A DNA stretch of 64,000 nucleotides from Nocardioidaceae bacterium (GCA_029266455.1 JAQSWV010000005.1:1-64000); one strand, 5' to 3'; positions 25,723 to 35,201 are shown, counted from the stretch's first letter. The notes: generated by a model not told the origin, from the sequence alone. Numbers and translations are program-made.

Positions 25723-26955
25723 ATGACCACTCTCCGTGAACGTCTTGACGACAAAGCTGCCGAGGCTGCGCACCGTGTATGACGCGGTGAAAGCGCAGGG
25801 CCTTGACGTTACCCCGCCGACCGGGACCGGCTTAAGGCCGTGTCCGACGAACTTGATACCCTCACCACCCAACTCGCAGCCTCGACCCCGACGACCAGCT
25901 GCTGAAAAGCGTGCAGCACGAGAAGTAGCGGCGTGACACCGACGCCGCTAAAGCGTTCATGACGCAGCTGTCCGGCGGCGCGAGCACCGCTTGCAGCAAC
26001 AGTCGTGGTGCTGGCGGTGGCCGCAACTTGGCCGAACTGACGTTCACCCGCGAGCAGCTGTCCGACCTGCAGAAAGGTGGGCCGTGAACCGGCGTATCAC
26101 TTCAAAGGCGGCGATTAGCTCGTCGTCTGCGCCATGGCCGGGTGTCCCGTCCTATGACCGGAACGTGTTTCCGTACCTGCGGGATGCCGGGCGTCTTCTT
26201 GACTCGATCCCCCAGGCTGCGACAGAGGCACCTGCGGTCCATTACTTCACCGGCACCACGGCGGCGTCAGCGGCTGCTGCGGTGGCCGAGGGCACCGCGG
26301 AACCGGAGTCGGCCCTGATGTGGGCGCAGCAGACCGCGACGGTCCGCAAGCTCGCGCACTACACCCGGGTAACGACGAGGTGCTGGCCGATCACGAGTCG
26401 TTCCTGCAGGTCGTCGGTACCGAACTGCTCGCCTGGCTGGTTGACCGGGAGAACGCGCAGATCCTCAACGGGACTGGGGTTACCCCCAACCTGCTCGGCC
26501 TTACCATTGCCCCCGGGGTCCTCACCGTCCCGTCCGCTGGCACCGACCTGGACGCCATCGCTGCGGCGTTCCTGGCGCTGCGCACCGGTGCCGGAGATTG
26601 TGAACCGACGCGATCCTGATGCACCCGGCCGACTGGTACTCAGCCGGGTTTCTGCTCGCAAGGAAACCGGTGGGGCGTACCTGCTGGGGAATCCGGTGTC
26701 GGCGGTCAAACCGTCGCTGTGGGGAGTGACAGTCGTCGGGTCCGAGCACGTCACCGAGAACACGGCAGCGTGGCGAACCTGCAGCTGGCAGCCACCGCCG
26801 ACGTCCGCCAGACCCCGGTCGTGGAAGTGGCACGGATGGGTGGCGGCACCACCGAGTTCATCGCCAACCAGACCTTGATCCGCCCCGAGGAACGGCTTGC
26901 CCTCGCGGTTCACCATCCGGCTGCGATCGCTCTGGTCAAGGCGGTGCAGTGCTCC
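25723..26955 (+). pseudogene. HK97-type major capsid protein, multiply frameshifted
   Basis: Translating all three frames piecewise rebuilds one capsid-like protein: MTTLRERLDDKAAEA, then VYDAVKAQGLDVTP, DRDRLKAVSDELDTLTTQL, DQLLKSVQHE, NLAELTFTREQLSDL, PSYDRNVFPYLRDAGRLLD, NDEVLADHESFLQVVG, LLAWLVDRENAQILNGTG, AILMHPADWYSAGFLLA, TGGAYLLGNPVSAVKPSLWG and finally ARMGGGTTEFIANQTLIR with EERLALAVHHPAAIALVKAV. At least seven frame changes and several stops separate these blocks, so no functional protein is made. The rebuilt length (about 400 residues) and the order (helical N-arm, then the HK97-fold core with the WGV-VV strand) fit a siphophage capsid. Confidence 0.75.
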
Positions 26956-27451
26956 GGTACGGCGGGACCGGGTTGCCGCAGCGGCGGAAGGGCTTTTCTT
27001 CCTTTCGCCTTTTCACCGTTAGGGGGTCTGTTAGGACGGAGCCATGGCACCCGGCCCGCCGCTACCGGTCAACGGCGCTGAATGCTGTTTGTTTCTTGTG
27101 ATCACAGCTGCCATTCAGCTACCGCTTCCCCACCGTCGGGGGAATACCGCACCAGCTTCGGGTCGATCTCTTGTTGGGAACCGGCACGAGCAACCAGCCT
27201 CGGTAACATTGACCCGGCTCTCCAGCAAGAAGAGTTCGGATGCCTCCGGCGCTGGTTCCTCAGACGACGACGCTGGCGGCTCGTCCGCAACAGGGTCGGT
27301 GTCGCCGTCCCCACGGCTAGTTGCTGCGGGGCAGGACGTCGATGACGGGCCGGGGTGGCTGAGGGTGCGGTGAGGGCAGGGCCTTGCGCGGCGAGGATGT
27401 GTAGCGCCAAAGCAACTCATCCGTGTCGAGCCAGCGAAAGGACCTGCCCTC
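26956..27451. other. About 500 bp without a recognisable gene
   Basis: Spans the end of the capsid remnant to the IS481 start. Open frames exist on both strands, but none has a convincing start, ribosome-binding site or family pattern. TGTAGCGCC at 27400-27408 could be the left tip of the IS, since IS481 elements begin TGT, but I found no matching right end. Confidence 0.4.
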
Positions 27452-28455
27452 GTGTCTCACCGTAACGCCCCGCTGTCGTATAAAGGTCGCGTGCGTCGGG
27501 TCGCCCGCTGCCGGCGCCGGCCGATCGCCCATGTCGCCGTGGAGATGGGAATTTCTCGGGCCTGCGCATCGAAGTGGGTCAACCGCTACCGACGCCACGG
27601 TGAGCTCGGTCTGCACGATCGGTGCTCGATCCCCAAGCACAGTCCGACAGCCACACCGGCGGAGGTGATCGAACAGATCGAGACCTGGCGGCGGGAACGC
27701 AAGTGGTCCGCGCAGCGGATTCCGTGCGAGCTGGCCGACCTCGGCTTCACGATCAACCGCCGCACCGTTACCCGGCACTTGACCCGGCTCGGCCTGGGTC
27801 GGCGACGCTTCATCGACCCGGGCGGCGACAACAACCGCAAGCCGGGCACGATCACCGCCCGCTGGCCCGGGCACATGGTGCACCTGGACGTGAAGAAGGT
27901 CGGCCGGATCCCCAACGGCGGCGGCTGGCGCATCCACGGCCGCGACGGCGACCAGTACCGCACGGCCGACCGCGCCAAGACTGCCGGAGCCAACCGCGGG
28001 TACGTCTACCTGCACTCCATCGTCGACGGGTTCTCCCGACTCGCCTACACCGAACCGCTCGACGACGAGAAAGGCGCCACCGCCGCAGCGTTCCTGGCCC
28101 TGGCGAAGGTCTGGTTCACCGCCCACGGCATCACCCACATCCACCGCGTCGTCACCGACAACGGCTCCTGCTACCGCTCAGCCGACTTCGCCCCGCATCG
28201 TCGGCCAACGGACCCGTCACTACAAGACCAAGCCGTTCACCCCACGCCACAACGGCAAAGCCGAGCGCTACCAGCGAATCCTCGCCGAGGAGGTGCTCTA
28301 CGCCCACGAGTTCACCTGCGAGGACGACCGCTGCACTGCCATCAGCGTGTGGAACGTCCACTACAACTACCATCGACCCCACAGCGCCGCCGGCGGCCAA
28401 CCGCCAGCATCGCGGCTCAACACCGGCGTCACCAACGTCCGGCCCTCATACAGTT
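27452..28455 (+). pseudogene. IS481-family transposase with a frameshift in the DDE domain
   Basis: It begins MSHRNAPLSYKGRVRRVARC, with an HTH (VAVEMGISRACASKWVNRYRRHG) and the IS481 linker (TVTRHLTRLGLGRR). The rve catalytic core has the first Asp in HLDVKKVGRIP and the second in VVTDNGSCYRS. An extra C in the run at 28191-28194 then shifts the frame, so the conserved Glu in HNGKAERYQRIL is only read in another frame, as is the tail HYNYHRPHSAAGGQPPASRL. That second frame runs past the usual IS481 C-terminus (about NVRPSYS) without a stop, so the right end of the element is lost or altered. Probably inactive. Confidence 0.8.
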
Positions 28456-28460
28456 ATGTG

Positions 28461-28488
28461 GATGTCTACCCGCCGATGTCTACCCGCC
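28461..28488. repeat. 14-bp tandem duplication at the IS/core junction
   Basis: GATGTCTACCCGCC occurs twice back to back (28461-28474 and 28475-28488). The second copy contains the stop codon of the gene at 28480-28776; the first lies outside it. It looks like a scar of insertion, deletion or slippage where the IS ends. Confidence 0.65.
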
Positions 28489-28776
28489 GAGCTGGCTCAG
28501 GCCGCGCTGCACATCCTCGGCTGTCATCACCGGCTGCAGCCGCACCTGCGCGTTCAGCTGCTGATACAGCGGCTCGACGATGACCGGGATCTGCGAAGGG
28601 TCCTCGAGGTCGAAGACGATGTACCCGCCACGCGAGCCGTCGTCAGTCGACGAGAAGTAGGCGGCCTCCGGCTTGAGGGAGCCGAGCACATGCTCGAGCA
28701 GCTGAGGCAGCTGCCCACCCTTGATGGCTTCGTTCCCGGCCTCGACCGGCACCTCCAGGGTCATCATCATGCGCAC
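28480..28776 (-). CDS. Small conserved-type protein, DUF3303-like
   Basis: 98 residues. GTG 28776 is preferred because AGGAGG (complement of 28785-28790) is 8 nt upstream; GTG 28785 would overlap that SD. The sequence starts MMMTLEVPVEAGNEAIKGGQLPQLLEHVLG and continues YFSSTDDGSRGGYIVFDLEDPSQIPVIVEPLYQQL. This is the pattern of small ferredoxin-fold, dimeric alpha/beta-barrel-like proteins (DUF3303 type). No catalytic residues are evident. It is on the opposite strand to the integrase, intact, and has better codon use than the neighbouring remnants, so it may be a core gene stranded at the element border. Confidence 0.6.
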   Translation of the reverse strand: MRMMMTLEVPVEAGNEAIKGGQLPQLLEHVLGSLKPEAAYFSSTDDGSRGGYIVFDLEDPSQIPVIVEPLYQQLNAQVRLQPVMTAEDVQRGLSQLGG

Positions 28777-29049
28777 CGCACTCACCTCCTACGGGCGTGG
28801 CCCGGGCTGGGAGCGTCGCACCACGCCGCACGCCTACTGGGACGAAACCAGGCATACACCCGGAAGCCTCACCAGCACAACGAGCGCACGCCGACGGACC
28901 GGCCGATGCCGGGCGGAGCGCAGGTCATTCCTCCGTCGGTCATGGCATCGGGTGTTCGTTCGTGTCCGGCGCGCAAATACGAGGATGTCAGTGTCCGGCG
29001 GTTACGGTGAGACGCACGGTTGGATCCGGACGACACATTGAGGCGAGCG

Positions 29050-30345
29050 GTGACTCGGCACTTCCCCCACGGTCGAGGCGCGCGTACCACCAAGCTGGTG
29101 GTCGGCGTTGCGCTGCTCAGCATGACCGGACTGGCGATGGCCCCGGCGCACGCCGACCGCGAGGACGACCTCGAGAACCGGCAGGACCGGCTTGGCGAGA
29201 AGGTCGACTCCGCGCAGCGTGAGCTCGACGCCTCCACCAAGACCTACGCACGTGCCGCGGCTGCCCTGGAAACGGCTCAGCGCCGGCTGGGTGACGCGAG
29301 GGCGGAGTTGGCTGACGTGCTCGGCCAAGCGGCCGCCGCGCGGGCGTTGGACGAGCAGATGCGCCGGCGACTTGCCGCGGCCGAGCAGCGGCTCACCAGG
29401 GCGAAGGCAGACCTCGATCGGGCCACTGAGGTGGTCGACGGCAAGCAGCAGAAGATCGAGGACTTCGCGCTGCGCAGCTACGTGGACTCCGACCCCAGCC
29501 TCCTCAGCCTCAACCTGGTGCTCAACGGGCAGAGCCCCACCGAGGTGTCGTCGTCGATCTCTGCCGCGGAGTCGGTGGTCGACTCCCAGACCGCTGACCT
29601 CGATGCGCTGGACGCTGCCCGGATCATGCTGTCCCTGCGGCAGGACCGGGTCGAGGCGCTGCGAGACGACGTGGCGGACAGGCGTGCGGCTGCCGCGGCC
29701 AACCTTGACCGGATGCGCGAGCTGGCCAAGCAGACGCGTCAGCAGACGCAGGTGGTACACCGCCTCGTCGACGACAAGCGTGAGCTGCGGGACACGGCGC
29801 AGACGGCCCGCGCCCATGATCTGCGAGTTCTCGAGCAGATGGAGCGCGAGCGTGACGAGGTGGAGGCGCAGCTCCGGGCGCTGGCCGCCCAGCAGGCCCG
29901 GGAGAGCTCGACGCCCACGACCACGACCAACGGGGGCAGGAGTGGCGGTGGCTACCTCGACTATCCGGTCAGTGGGCTGTACGTCACCTCGCCCTACGGC
30001 ATGCGGATGCACCCGATCCTGCACGTGTACAAGCTCCACGACGGCACTGACTTCAGCGCCGGCTGCGGCACGCCGATCTACGCCTCCGCCGATGGCACGG
30101 TCGTGGACACGTCGTACAACGCCGGCTACGGCAACCGGGTGATCATGCAGCACGGCATCGTGAACGGGGTCAGCCTCGCGACGTCGTACAACCACCTGAG
30201 CACCACAGCAGCGGGGGTCGGTCAGCAGGTCGACCGCGGCGAGCTGATCGGCTACGCCGGAACCACCGGCTACTCGACCGGCTGCCACCTGCACTTCATG
30301 GTGTACGTCGACGGCGGCACCGTCGACCCGATGACGTGGCTCTGA
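29050..30345 (+). CDS. M23 (LytM-type) peptidoglycan hydrolase with coiled-coil, probable FtsEX partner
   Basis: 431 residues from GTG 29050, with GAGG 6 nt upstream; an earlier TTG at 29020 is less likely. A signal peptide (cleaved near APAHA|DRED) is followed by about 240 residues of heptad-rich coiled coil ([23 protein letters not shown]...). After a Thr/Gly linker comes the M23 domain. Metal/catalytic residues are intact: HDGTD near residue 330, a His in SYNHLS and HLHF near 412. The coiled-coil/M23 layout is that of EnvC/MepM-like proteins, which FtsEX activates at the septum. In related genomes this gene directly follows ftsX; here the mobile element separates them. Confidence 0.88.
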   Translation: MTRHFPHGRGARTTKLVVGVALLSMTGLAMAPAHADREDDLENRQDRLGEKVDSAQRELDASTKTYARAAAALETAQRRLGDARAELADVLGQAAAARALDEQMRRRLAAAEQRLTRAKADLDRATEVVDGKQQKIEDFALRSYVDSDPSLLSLNLVLNGQSPTEVSSSISAAESVVDSQTADLDALDAARIMLSLRQDRVEALRDDVADRRAAAAANLDRMRELAKQTRQQTQVVHRLVDDKRELRDTAQTARAHDLRVLEQMERERDEVEAQLRALAAQQARESSTPTTTTNGGRSGGGYLDYPVSGLYVTSPYGMRMHPILHVYKLHDGTDFSAGCGTPIYASADGTVVDTSYNAGYGNRVIMQHGIVNGVSLATSYNHLSTTAAGVGQQVDRGELIGYAGTTGYSTGCHLHFMVYVDGGTVDPMTWL

Positions 30346-30382
30346 CCCCCAGCCGCCTCGTCGTGTGCGCGACACTGGGTGC

Positions 30383-30859
30383 ATGAGCCGGGCACAGGGC
30401 ACCAAGCACATCGCCTCGAATCGCAAGGCCTACCACGACTACTCCATCGAGGACACGTGGGAGGCCGGCATCGTGCTGACCGGTACCGAGGTCAAGGCCC
30501 TGCGCGCCGGCCGCGCCTCGCTCGTCGACGGGTTCGCCGAGGTCGAGGGCGGCGAGGTGTGGATGATCGGGGTGCACATCGCGGAGTACTCGCAGGGCAC
30601 CTGGACCAACCACACGCCGCGCCGCCGGCGCAAGCTGCTGCTGCACCGCTCCGAGATCGACCGCATAGAGCGCAAGATCAGCGAGAAGGGCTTCACGCTG
30701 GTGCCGTTGTCGCTGTACTTCAAGGACGGCCGCGCGAAGGTCGAGATCGGGCTCGCCCGCGGCAAGCGCCAGTACGACAAGCGCCAGACGCTGGCGGAGA
30801 AGGACGCCCGCCGGGACATGGAGCGCGCGATCGGCCGGCGGGCCAAGGGTCGGGTCTGA
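30383..30859 (+). CDS. smpB: SsrA-binding protein
   Basis: 158 residues from ATG 30383, the typical size. It binds tmRNA and delivers it to stalled ribosomes. Diagnostic stretches: [45 protein letters not shown] and [20 protein letters not shown] at the C-terminal tail, which enters the mRNA channel. Its RNA partner ssrA is encoded 1.8 kb downstream on the same strand, beyond a DUF222/HNH gene. It lies 37 bp after the M23 gene. Confidence 0.97.
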   Translation: MSRAQGTKHIASNRKAYHDYSIEDTWEAGIVLTGTEVKALRAGRASLVDGFAEVEGGEVWMIGVHIAEYSQGTWTNHTPRRRRKLLLHRSEIDRIERKISEKGFTLVPLSLYFKDGRAKVEIGLARGKRQYDKRQTLAEKDARRDMERAIGRRAKGRV

Positions 30860-30923
30860 GCCTCTCGGACCCGGGTGCGCGCTGTCGTGAGCGACCGGGA
30901 GTGTCGGTGGCGGATGCGACGAT

Positions 30924-32627
30924 ATGTCCGTGCTCGAACGTGTGGTCGATCCCGGCGCCCCGTCCGCGCACGCCCCGCCCGAGTCCCCGCTCGGGCCCTC
31001 AGCGCTGGTTGACCGGATCGCGGCCCGGGATCGGGCGATCGCGGCCCTGGAGGCCGAGCAGGCCAGGGACCTTGCCGCCTTCTCCGACCGCCGGGTGGCC
31101 GCGGACCAGGCTGCGGGGGTGCCCGACCACCTGGTCGGGCGCACCGTGGGCACCGAGCTCGCCCTGGCGCTGCACATCGGTCAGCAGTCAGCGGCCAACC
31201 GGGCGGCGCAGGCATGGGTGATCGTCCGCCACCACCCACGGCTGCTGGACCTGGTGGGTACCGGCCACGTGTCGATGGCGGGGCTGCGGCTCGTGCTCCG
31301 CCAGACCGCTGAGCTGGCCGACGACTCGAGGCGCATGGTGGACGCCCAGGTGGCCGAGCTGGCGACGGGCGAGGACCTGACCCCGGCCCGGCTGGCTCAG
31401 GCGGCTGCCCGATTCGCGTTGGCCGCGGACCCGGACGCCGCTGCCAGGCGGGCGGCTGCGGCCCGTGCCCGGCGCAGGGTCTGGTTGGCCGAGCCGCTGG
31501 ACGGTGTCGCCGGGATCGGTGCGGAGCTCCGGGCGGAGGAGGCCCTGGCGTGCTGGACGGCCCTGGACCGTACCGCTCGCGCGATGCGCCAGCACGGCGA
31601 TGAGCGGTCCGTGCAGAGCCTGATGGCCGATCTGGTCGTCGAACGGCTCACCGGGTCCTTCATGACCCGTGATCTGGTCGCCCCTGACGGCATGGAGGAC
31701 GGCTCGGCGGTCGCGAGCGCTGCGGTCGGGGCCGACGCACCACTGGTGTGGCGGAACATCGACGGCTGGGCACCATGGACGGCCACCACGGCGCCGCCGG
31801 TGCAGCCTGAGGACTGCCGACTCGATCCTGAGCCGGACGATCCCGTCTGGGACAGCGTCGACTGGACCCTGGCCGACACAGACACCGACACCGGCACCGA
31901 TAGCGACACCGGCACCGCCCCCGATCGCCGCCCGCCGCCGTGGCGACTCCCGGCGAGCGTGGAGCTCCAAGTGGTGATGTCGGCCGAGACCCTGCTGGGC
32001 ATCGACGACGAGCCGGCTCTGCTGCGTGGGTCCGACGGGCAGGCCGCGTACGGCCCGATTGCCGCGCAGGTGGCGCGTGAGATCGCCGATACCGCGGCGC
32101 GGCGCACACTGATCGCCCTGTTCGCCGACCCTGTCGACGGGCGGCTGCTGGCCATGGACTCCTCGTCCCGGTTCTTCACCGGACGCCTGCGCGACTTCTG
32201 CGTGTGGCGCGACCAGGTGTGCCGGCTCGGTGGCGGCCGGATCGCCGAGGTGGACCACCGCGACGAGGTGCAGGCGCAGGGGCCGACCTCGGCACGCAAC
32301 GGACAGAGCGTCGCCAGGTTGTCGCACCGGATCAAGGATCATCCCGGCATCACCGCACGGGTCGTGGATCCGGGATCGGCCCCCGCGTCGGGTCCGACTG
32401 CCGCGGACGATCCGGGGCCGTGGCTCGGGGCGCTGCGCGCCGCTGCGCCGGAGGTCGAGTGGCAGATGCCGACCGGGCACACGTACCTCAGCGTGCCGCC
32501 GCCGGTCCTGGGGCCTGGCGCCCGACCGGATCCGCTGGCGTGGCTGGACCAGAGGGACGAGCGGGAGGCATATCGCCTCTTCGTAGCCGCCTGCGAGCAG
32601 ACCCCGCTCCGGACCGTTGGCGACTAG
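30924..32627 (+). CDS. DUF222 / HNH endonuclease-domain protein (13E12-type)
   Basis: 567 residues. The N-terminal two thirds fit DUF222 (LVDRIAARDRAIAALEAEQARDLAAF, then GRTVGTELALALHIGQQSA and LVGTGHVSMAGLRLVLRQT). An acidic Asp/Thr-rich linker lies near residues 305-335, and the C-terminus is HNH-like: RLRDFCVWRDQVCRLGGGRIAEVDHRDEV. The second Cys pair of classical HNH zinc sites is not obvious, so nuclease activity is uncertain. This family is highly multiplied in actinobacteria (Mycobacterium 13E12 repeats) and may be mobile or recombinogenic. It sits between smpB and ssrA. Confidence 0.8.
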   Translation: MSVLERVVDPGAPSAHAPPESPLGPSALVDRIAARDRAIAALEAEQARDLAAFSDRRVAADQAAGVPDHLVGRTVGTELALALHIGQQSAANRAAQAWVIVRHHPRLLDLVGTGHVSMAGLRLVLRQTAELADDSRRMVDAQVAELATGEDLTPARLAQAAARFALAADPDAAARRAAAARARRRVWLAEPLDGVAGIGAELRAEEALACWTALDRTARAMRQHGDERSVQSLMADLVVERLTGSFMTRDLVAPDGMEDGSAVASAAVGADAPLVWRNIDGWAPWTATTAPPVQPEDCRLDPEPDDPVWDSVDWTLADTDTDTGTDSDTGTAPDRRPPPWRLPASVELQVVMSAETLLGIDDEPALLRGSDGQAAYGPIAAQVAREIADTAARRTLIALFADPVDGRLLAMDSSSRFFTGRLRDFCVWRDQVCRLGGGRIAEVDHRDEVQAQGPTSARNGQSVARLSHRIKDHPGITARVVDPGSAPASGPTAADDPGPWLGALRAAAPEVEWQMPTGHTYLSVPPPVLGPGARPDPLAWLDQRDEREAYRLFVAACEQTPLRTVGD

Positions 32628-32668
32628 CAGGCGCGGCAACGGGTACGCTGGACAGGACAACACAACAA

Positions 32669-33037
32669 GGGGCTGAACGGTTTCGACTTCGGTCGTGCGG
32701 TTCAGGAGAAGCGGGCCGAGGACCCACGGTTATCTCGTAAACGATCCGTGGAACCTTACAAGTGCCAAGGCTGAGCGCACTAACTTCGCTCTCGCTGCCT
32801 GAGCAGTGATCGAAGGGTCGGCCCGGGAGCGCCTCCGTCCCGGTCGCCGGCCTCATCAAGGAGGCTCACCGCCACGACGCGGCCGCGGGGTCGTGGCGGG
32901 ACATCAACAGCGGCTGAGCCTGTCGGCGACGTGTTCGTGCGAGCGCCGGGGCTGAGAAAAGCGATACCACGAACTGCGCCCGGAGAATGCCTGGGTCGGC
33001 GTCGGAGGACGCGGGTTCGATTCCCGCCAGCTCCACC
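32669..33037 (+). ncRNA. ssrA: Transfer-messenger RNA (tmRNA)
   Basis: The 5' GGGGCTGA... and 3' CAGCTCC-ACC form the alanyl acceptor stem, with the T-arm GCGGGTTCGATTCCCGC just before it. The tag reading frame is GCC AAG GCT GAG CGC ACT AAC TTC GCT CTC GCT GCC TGA at 32764-32802, giving AKAERTNFALAA, with the usual LAA degron end. The genome has ACCC where ACCA would end the RNA, so the terminal A is presumably added by the CCA enzyme. A TACGCT -10-like hexamer lies at 32644-32649. It rescues stalled ribosomes together with SmpB. Confidence 0.95.
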
Positions 33038-33058
33038 CGTCATCCCACCGTCGCGGCT

Positions 33059-33075
33059 CGTGCCCTCAGGGCACG
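33059..33075. terminator. tmRNA terminator hairpin
   Basis: CGTGCCC-TCA-GGGCACG, a perfect 7-bp stem with a 3-nt loop, 22 bp after the tmRNA 3' end. Confidence 0.55.
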
Positions 33076-33193
33076 GGCCGTTCCGCGCCGATCGGCGGAC
33101 GGTATGCCGCCGAACGGCGGCCACCGGTCGTCGTACGTCCCGGCCTGGCGCTGAGACGTCGCCAGCGCGCGGGAGCGTCACTAGCGTGATCAG

Positions 33194-35200
33194 GTGACGA
33201 TTCAGCGGCTGCGCTCGCGCCTCCTGCGAACCAGCCTCCTGCTGCGCTTCGGGCTGGCCAGCGCGCTGCTCGTGATCGGCCTCGGGCTCGCGCTCGGCTG
33301 GGAGCTCAACTCGACGGTCGAGGACCGTGCGCTGGCCCAGAGCGAGCTCATGGTCGCCGGCATCGGCCAGCTGGCGGTGCAACCGCTGCTCGTCCGCGAG
33401 GACTTCGAGTCGGGCACTGTCTCCCCGGGAAGCCTCGAGCGGCTGGAACCTGCCGTCGCCGACCTCATCGCGGACGAGACCGTGAGCCGGATCAAGGTGT
33501 TCGACGGCGGGGGCACCGTGATCTACTCCGACGACCCCTCGATCATCGGTGACCGGCAGGAGAGCGGGGACGGTCTGACCTCGGCCCTGGACGGGCAGGT
33601 CTCGTCCGAGCTCCAGGAAGCCGGTGAGGCCGACGGAGCGGCCGAGGTGTCCGCCGGGGCGCTGCTCGAGGTCTACGTGCCGGTGCGCATCGACGACGAC
33701 GTCGTCGGCGTCTTCGAGCTGTACCTGCCGTACGGGCCGGTGGCGGCCGACGCGCACCGCGACGTGGCCGAGCTGTTCACGTGGCTGGCCGGGGGCCTGC
33801 TGGTGCTGTGGCTGGGCCTGCTGCAGATCATGAGCGCGGCCTCCCGGCGGCTGCGGCGGCACGCGCTGGACAACGAGCGGCTCGCGCAGCGGGACACGCT
33901 CACCGGCCTGCCCAACCGGGCCTGGTTCACCACGCTGGCACGGCAGGCCGTGCACAGTGCCGAGCGTGACGGGGGTGGGGTTGCCGTGCTCCTCCTCGAC
34001 ATCGACCGCTTCCGCGAGGTGAACGACACTCTCGGGCACCACATCGGCGACCAGCTCCTGGTGGAGGTCGGGGCGAGAGTCCGCCAACACATCCGGGACG
34101 TGGACACGGTGGCTCGCGTCGGCGGTGACGAGTTCGCGGTTCTCCTTCCCGACGTGGTTGGGACCGAGGAGGCACTCGAGGTCGCTGACCGGCTGCACAC
34201 CTTCCTGCGGGCGCCGTTCCTGGTGGACGGTGTGGGCCTGGAGATCGGCGCCAGCATCGGGATCGCCTGTTTCCCGGAGCACGGGGGCGACGCGACCAGA
34301 CTGCTGCAGTGCGCCGACGTGGCGATGTACACCGCCGAGTACGCCCACCGGGCGATGGCCTACGACCCGGCGCTCGACGTGAACACGCCCTCGCGGCTCG
34401 CGCTGTACGGGGAGCTCCGTCGTGGAATAGACGAGAACCAGCTGACGGTGCACTACCAGCCACAGGTGGACGTGGGCACCGGCAGAGTCGTGGGCGCCGA
34501 GGCCCTGGTGCGCTGGAACCATCCCATCCACGGGCTCGTCCAGCCCGACGACTTCATCCCGCTGGCCGAGCAGACCGGGCTCATCCGCCCGATGACTGTG
34601 GAGGTGCTGCGAACCGCCCTGCGGGACTGCCGCAGCTGGCACGCGGCCGGGCACGCGCTGACCGTCGCGGTGAACCTCTCGGTGCGCAGCCTGCTCGACG
34701 AGGGACTCGTCAACGAGGTGGCCGGCCTCCTGCACGAGTCGGGCCTGCCGGCCTCTGCCCTCGAGCTGGAGATCACCGAGACCACGGCCATGGTCGACCC
34801 GGTCCGCTCCCTGGTGGTGCTGGCCGAGCTGCACGCACTCGGTGTCAGGCTGGCCCTGGACGACTACGGCACCGGTCACTCCTCGCTGTCGTACCTCAAC
34901 CAGCTTCCCGTGGACACGCTGAAGATCGACCGCTCGTTCGTCACCGCGATGGACACCAGTGACAACGCGGCCACCATCGTCCGCTCCACGATCGACCTTG
35001 CCGGCAACCTGGGCCTGTCCGTGGTGGCCGAGGGCGTCGAGACCGGCGAGTCGTGGCTGCGGCTGGCCGAGCTCGGCTGCGACAGCGCGCAGGGCTACTG
35101 GCTGGCCCGTCCAGAGCCGGCCGCCGGTCTGCTGATGCTCATCGACCGGCTCGAGCGCCGGCTACGGGCAGGTCGACGCGACCTGCCCGTGCCGGCCTGA
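33194..35200 (+). CDS. Membrane c-di-GMP enzyme: GGDEF and EAL domains
   Basis: 668 residues. An N-terminal helix (about 17-37), a periplasmic-like sensor region of about 150 residues, a second helix (about 195-215), then a GGDEF domain with the canonical motif VGGDEFAVLL near residue 309 and an EAL domain with AEALVRWNHP near 435, ITETTAMVD, LALDDYGTGHSSLSYL and VVAEGVET. All key residues of a diguanylate cyclase and of a c-di-GMP phosphodiesterase appear intact, so it could do both or switch. The sensed signal is unknown. GTG 33194 starts the frame. It converges with the next gene with 1 nt between the stops. Confidence 0.92.
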   Translation: MTIQRLRSRLLRTSLLLRFGLASALLVIGLGLALGWELNSTVEDRALAQSELMVAGIGQLAVQPLLVREDFESGTVSPGSLERLEPAVADLIADETVSRIKVFDGGGTVIYSDDPSIIGDRQESGDGLTSALDGQVSSELQEAGEADGAAEVSAGALLEVYVPVRIDDDVVGVFELYLPYGPVAADAHRDVAELFTWLAGGLLVLWLGLLQIMSAASRRLRRHALDNERLAQRDTLTGLPNRAWFTTLARQAVHSAERDGGGVAVLLLDIDRFREVNDTLGHHIGDQLLVEVGARVRQHIRDVDTVARVGGDEFAVLLPDVVGTEEALEVADRLHTFLRAPFLVDGVGLEIGASIGIACFPEHGGDATRLLQCADVAMYTAEYAHRAMAYDPALDVNTPSRLALYGELRRGIDENQLTVHYQPQVDVGTGRVVGAEALVRWNHPIHGLVQPDDFIPLAEQTGLIRPMTVEVLRTALRDCRSWHAAGHALTVAVNLSVRSLLDEGLVNEVAGLLHESGLPASALELEITETTAMVDPVRSLVVLAELHALGVRLALDDYGTGHSSLSYLNQLPVDTLKIDRSFVTAMDTSDNAATIVRSTIDLAGNLGLSVVAEGVETGESWLRLAELGCDSAQGYWLARPEPAAGLLMLIDRLERRLRAGRRDLPVPA

Positions 35201-35201
35201 G

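Larger units (their letters stand above)
22271..29031. mobile_element. Decayed integrated element (prophage/satellite-like) between ftsX and the M23 gene
   Basis: The 6.8 kb between ftsX and the M23 gene interrupts a gene order that is usually tight. It contains a frameshifted tyrosine integrase at the left end, two tiny coupled genes, tandem 10-mers, a secreted protease, a 104-residue unknown, a shattered HK97-type capsid gene and a broken IS481 copy. The 10-mer GGATCCGGAC occurs just after the ftsX stop (22271-22280) and just before the M23 start (29022-29031); I use it as a tentative border. The small conserved gene at 28480-28776 may be core and not part of the element. No portal, terminase or tail genes are recognisable. 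Confidence 0.6.

Noticed and set aside
27102-27420. Open frames on both strands before the IS481 copy
   Set aside because: No ribosome-binding site, start context or domain pattern; left as unassigned sequence.
33011-33037. A separate tRNA gene suggested by the GGTTCGATTCC T-arm
   Set aside because: It is the tRNA-like 3' end of tmRNA; the 5' half lies at 32669 and no anticodon arm is present.
32780-34879. Minus-strand open frame of 699 codons
   Set aside because: It covers tmRNA and the GGDEF-EAL gene in antisense; no recognisable domains or start signals.
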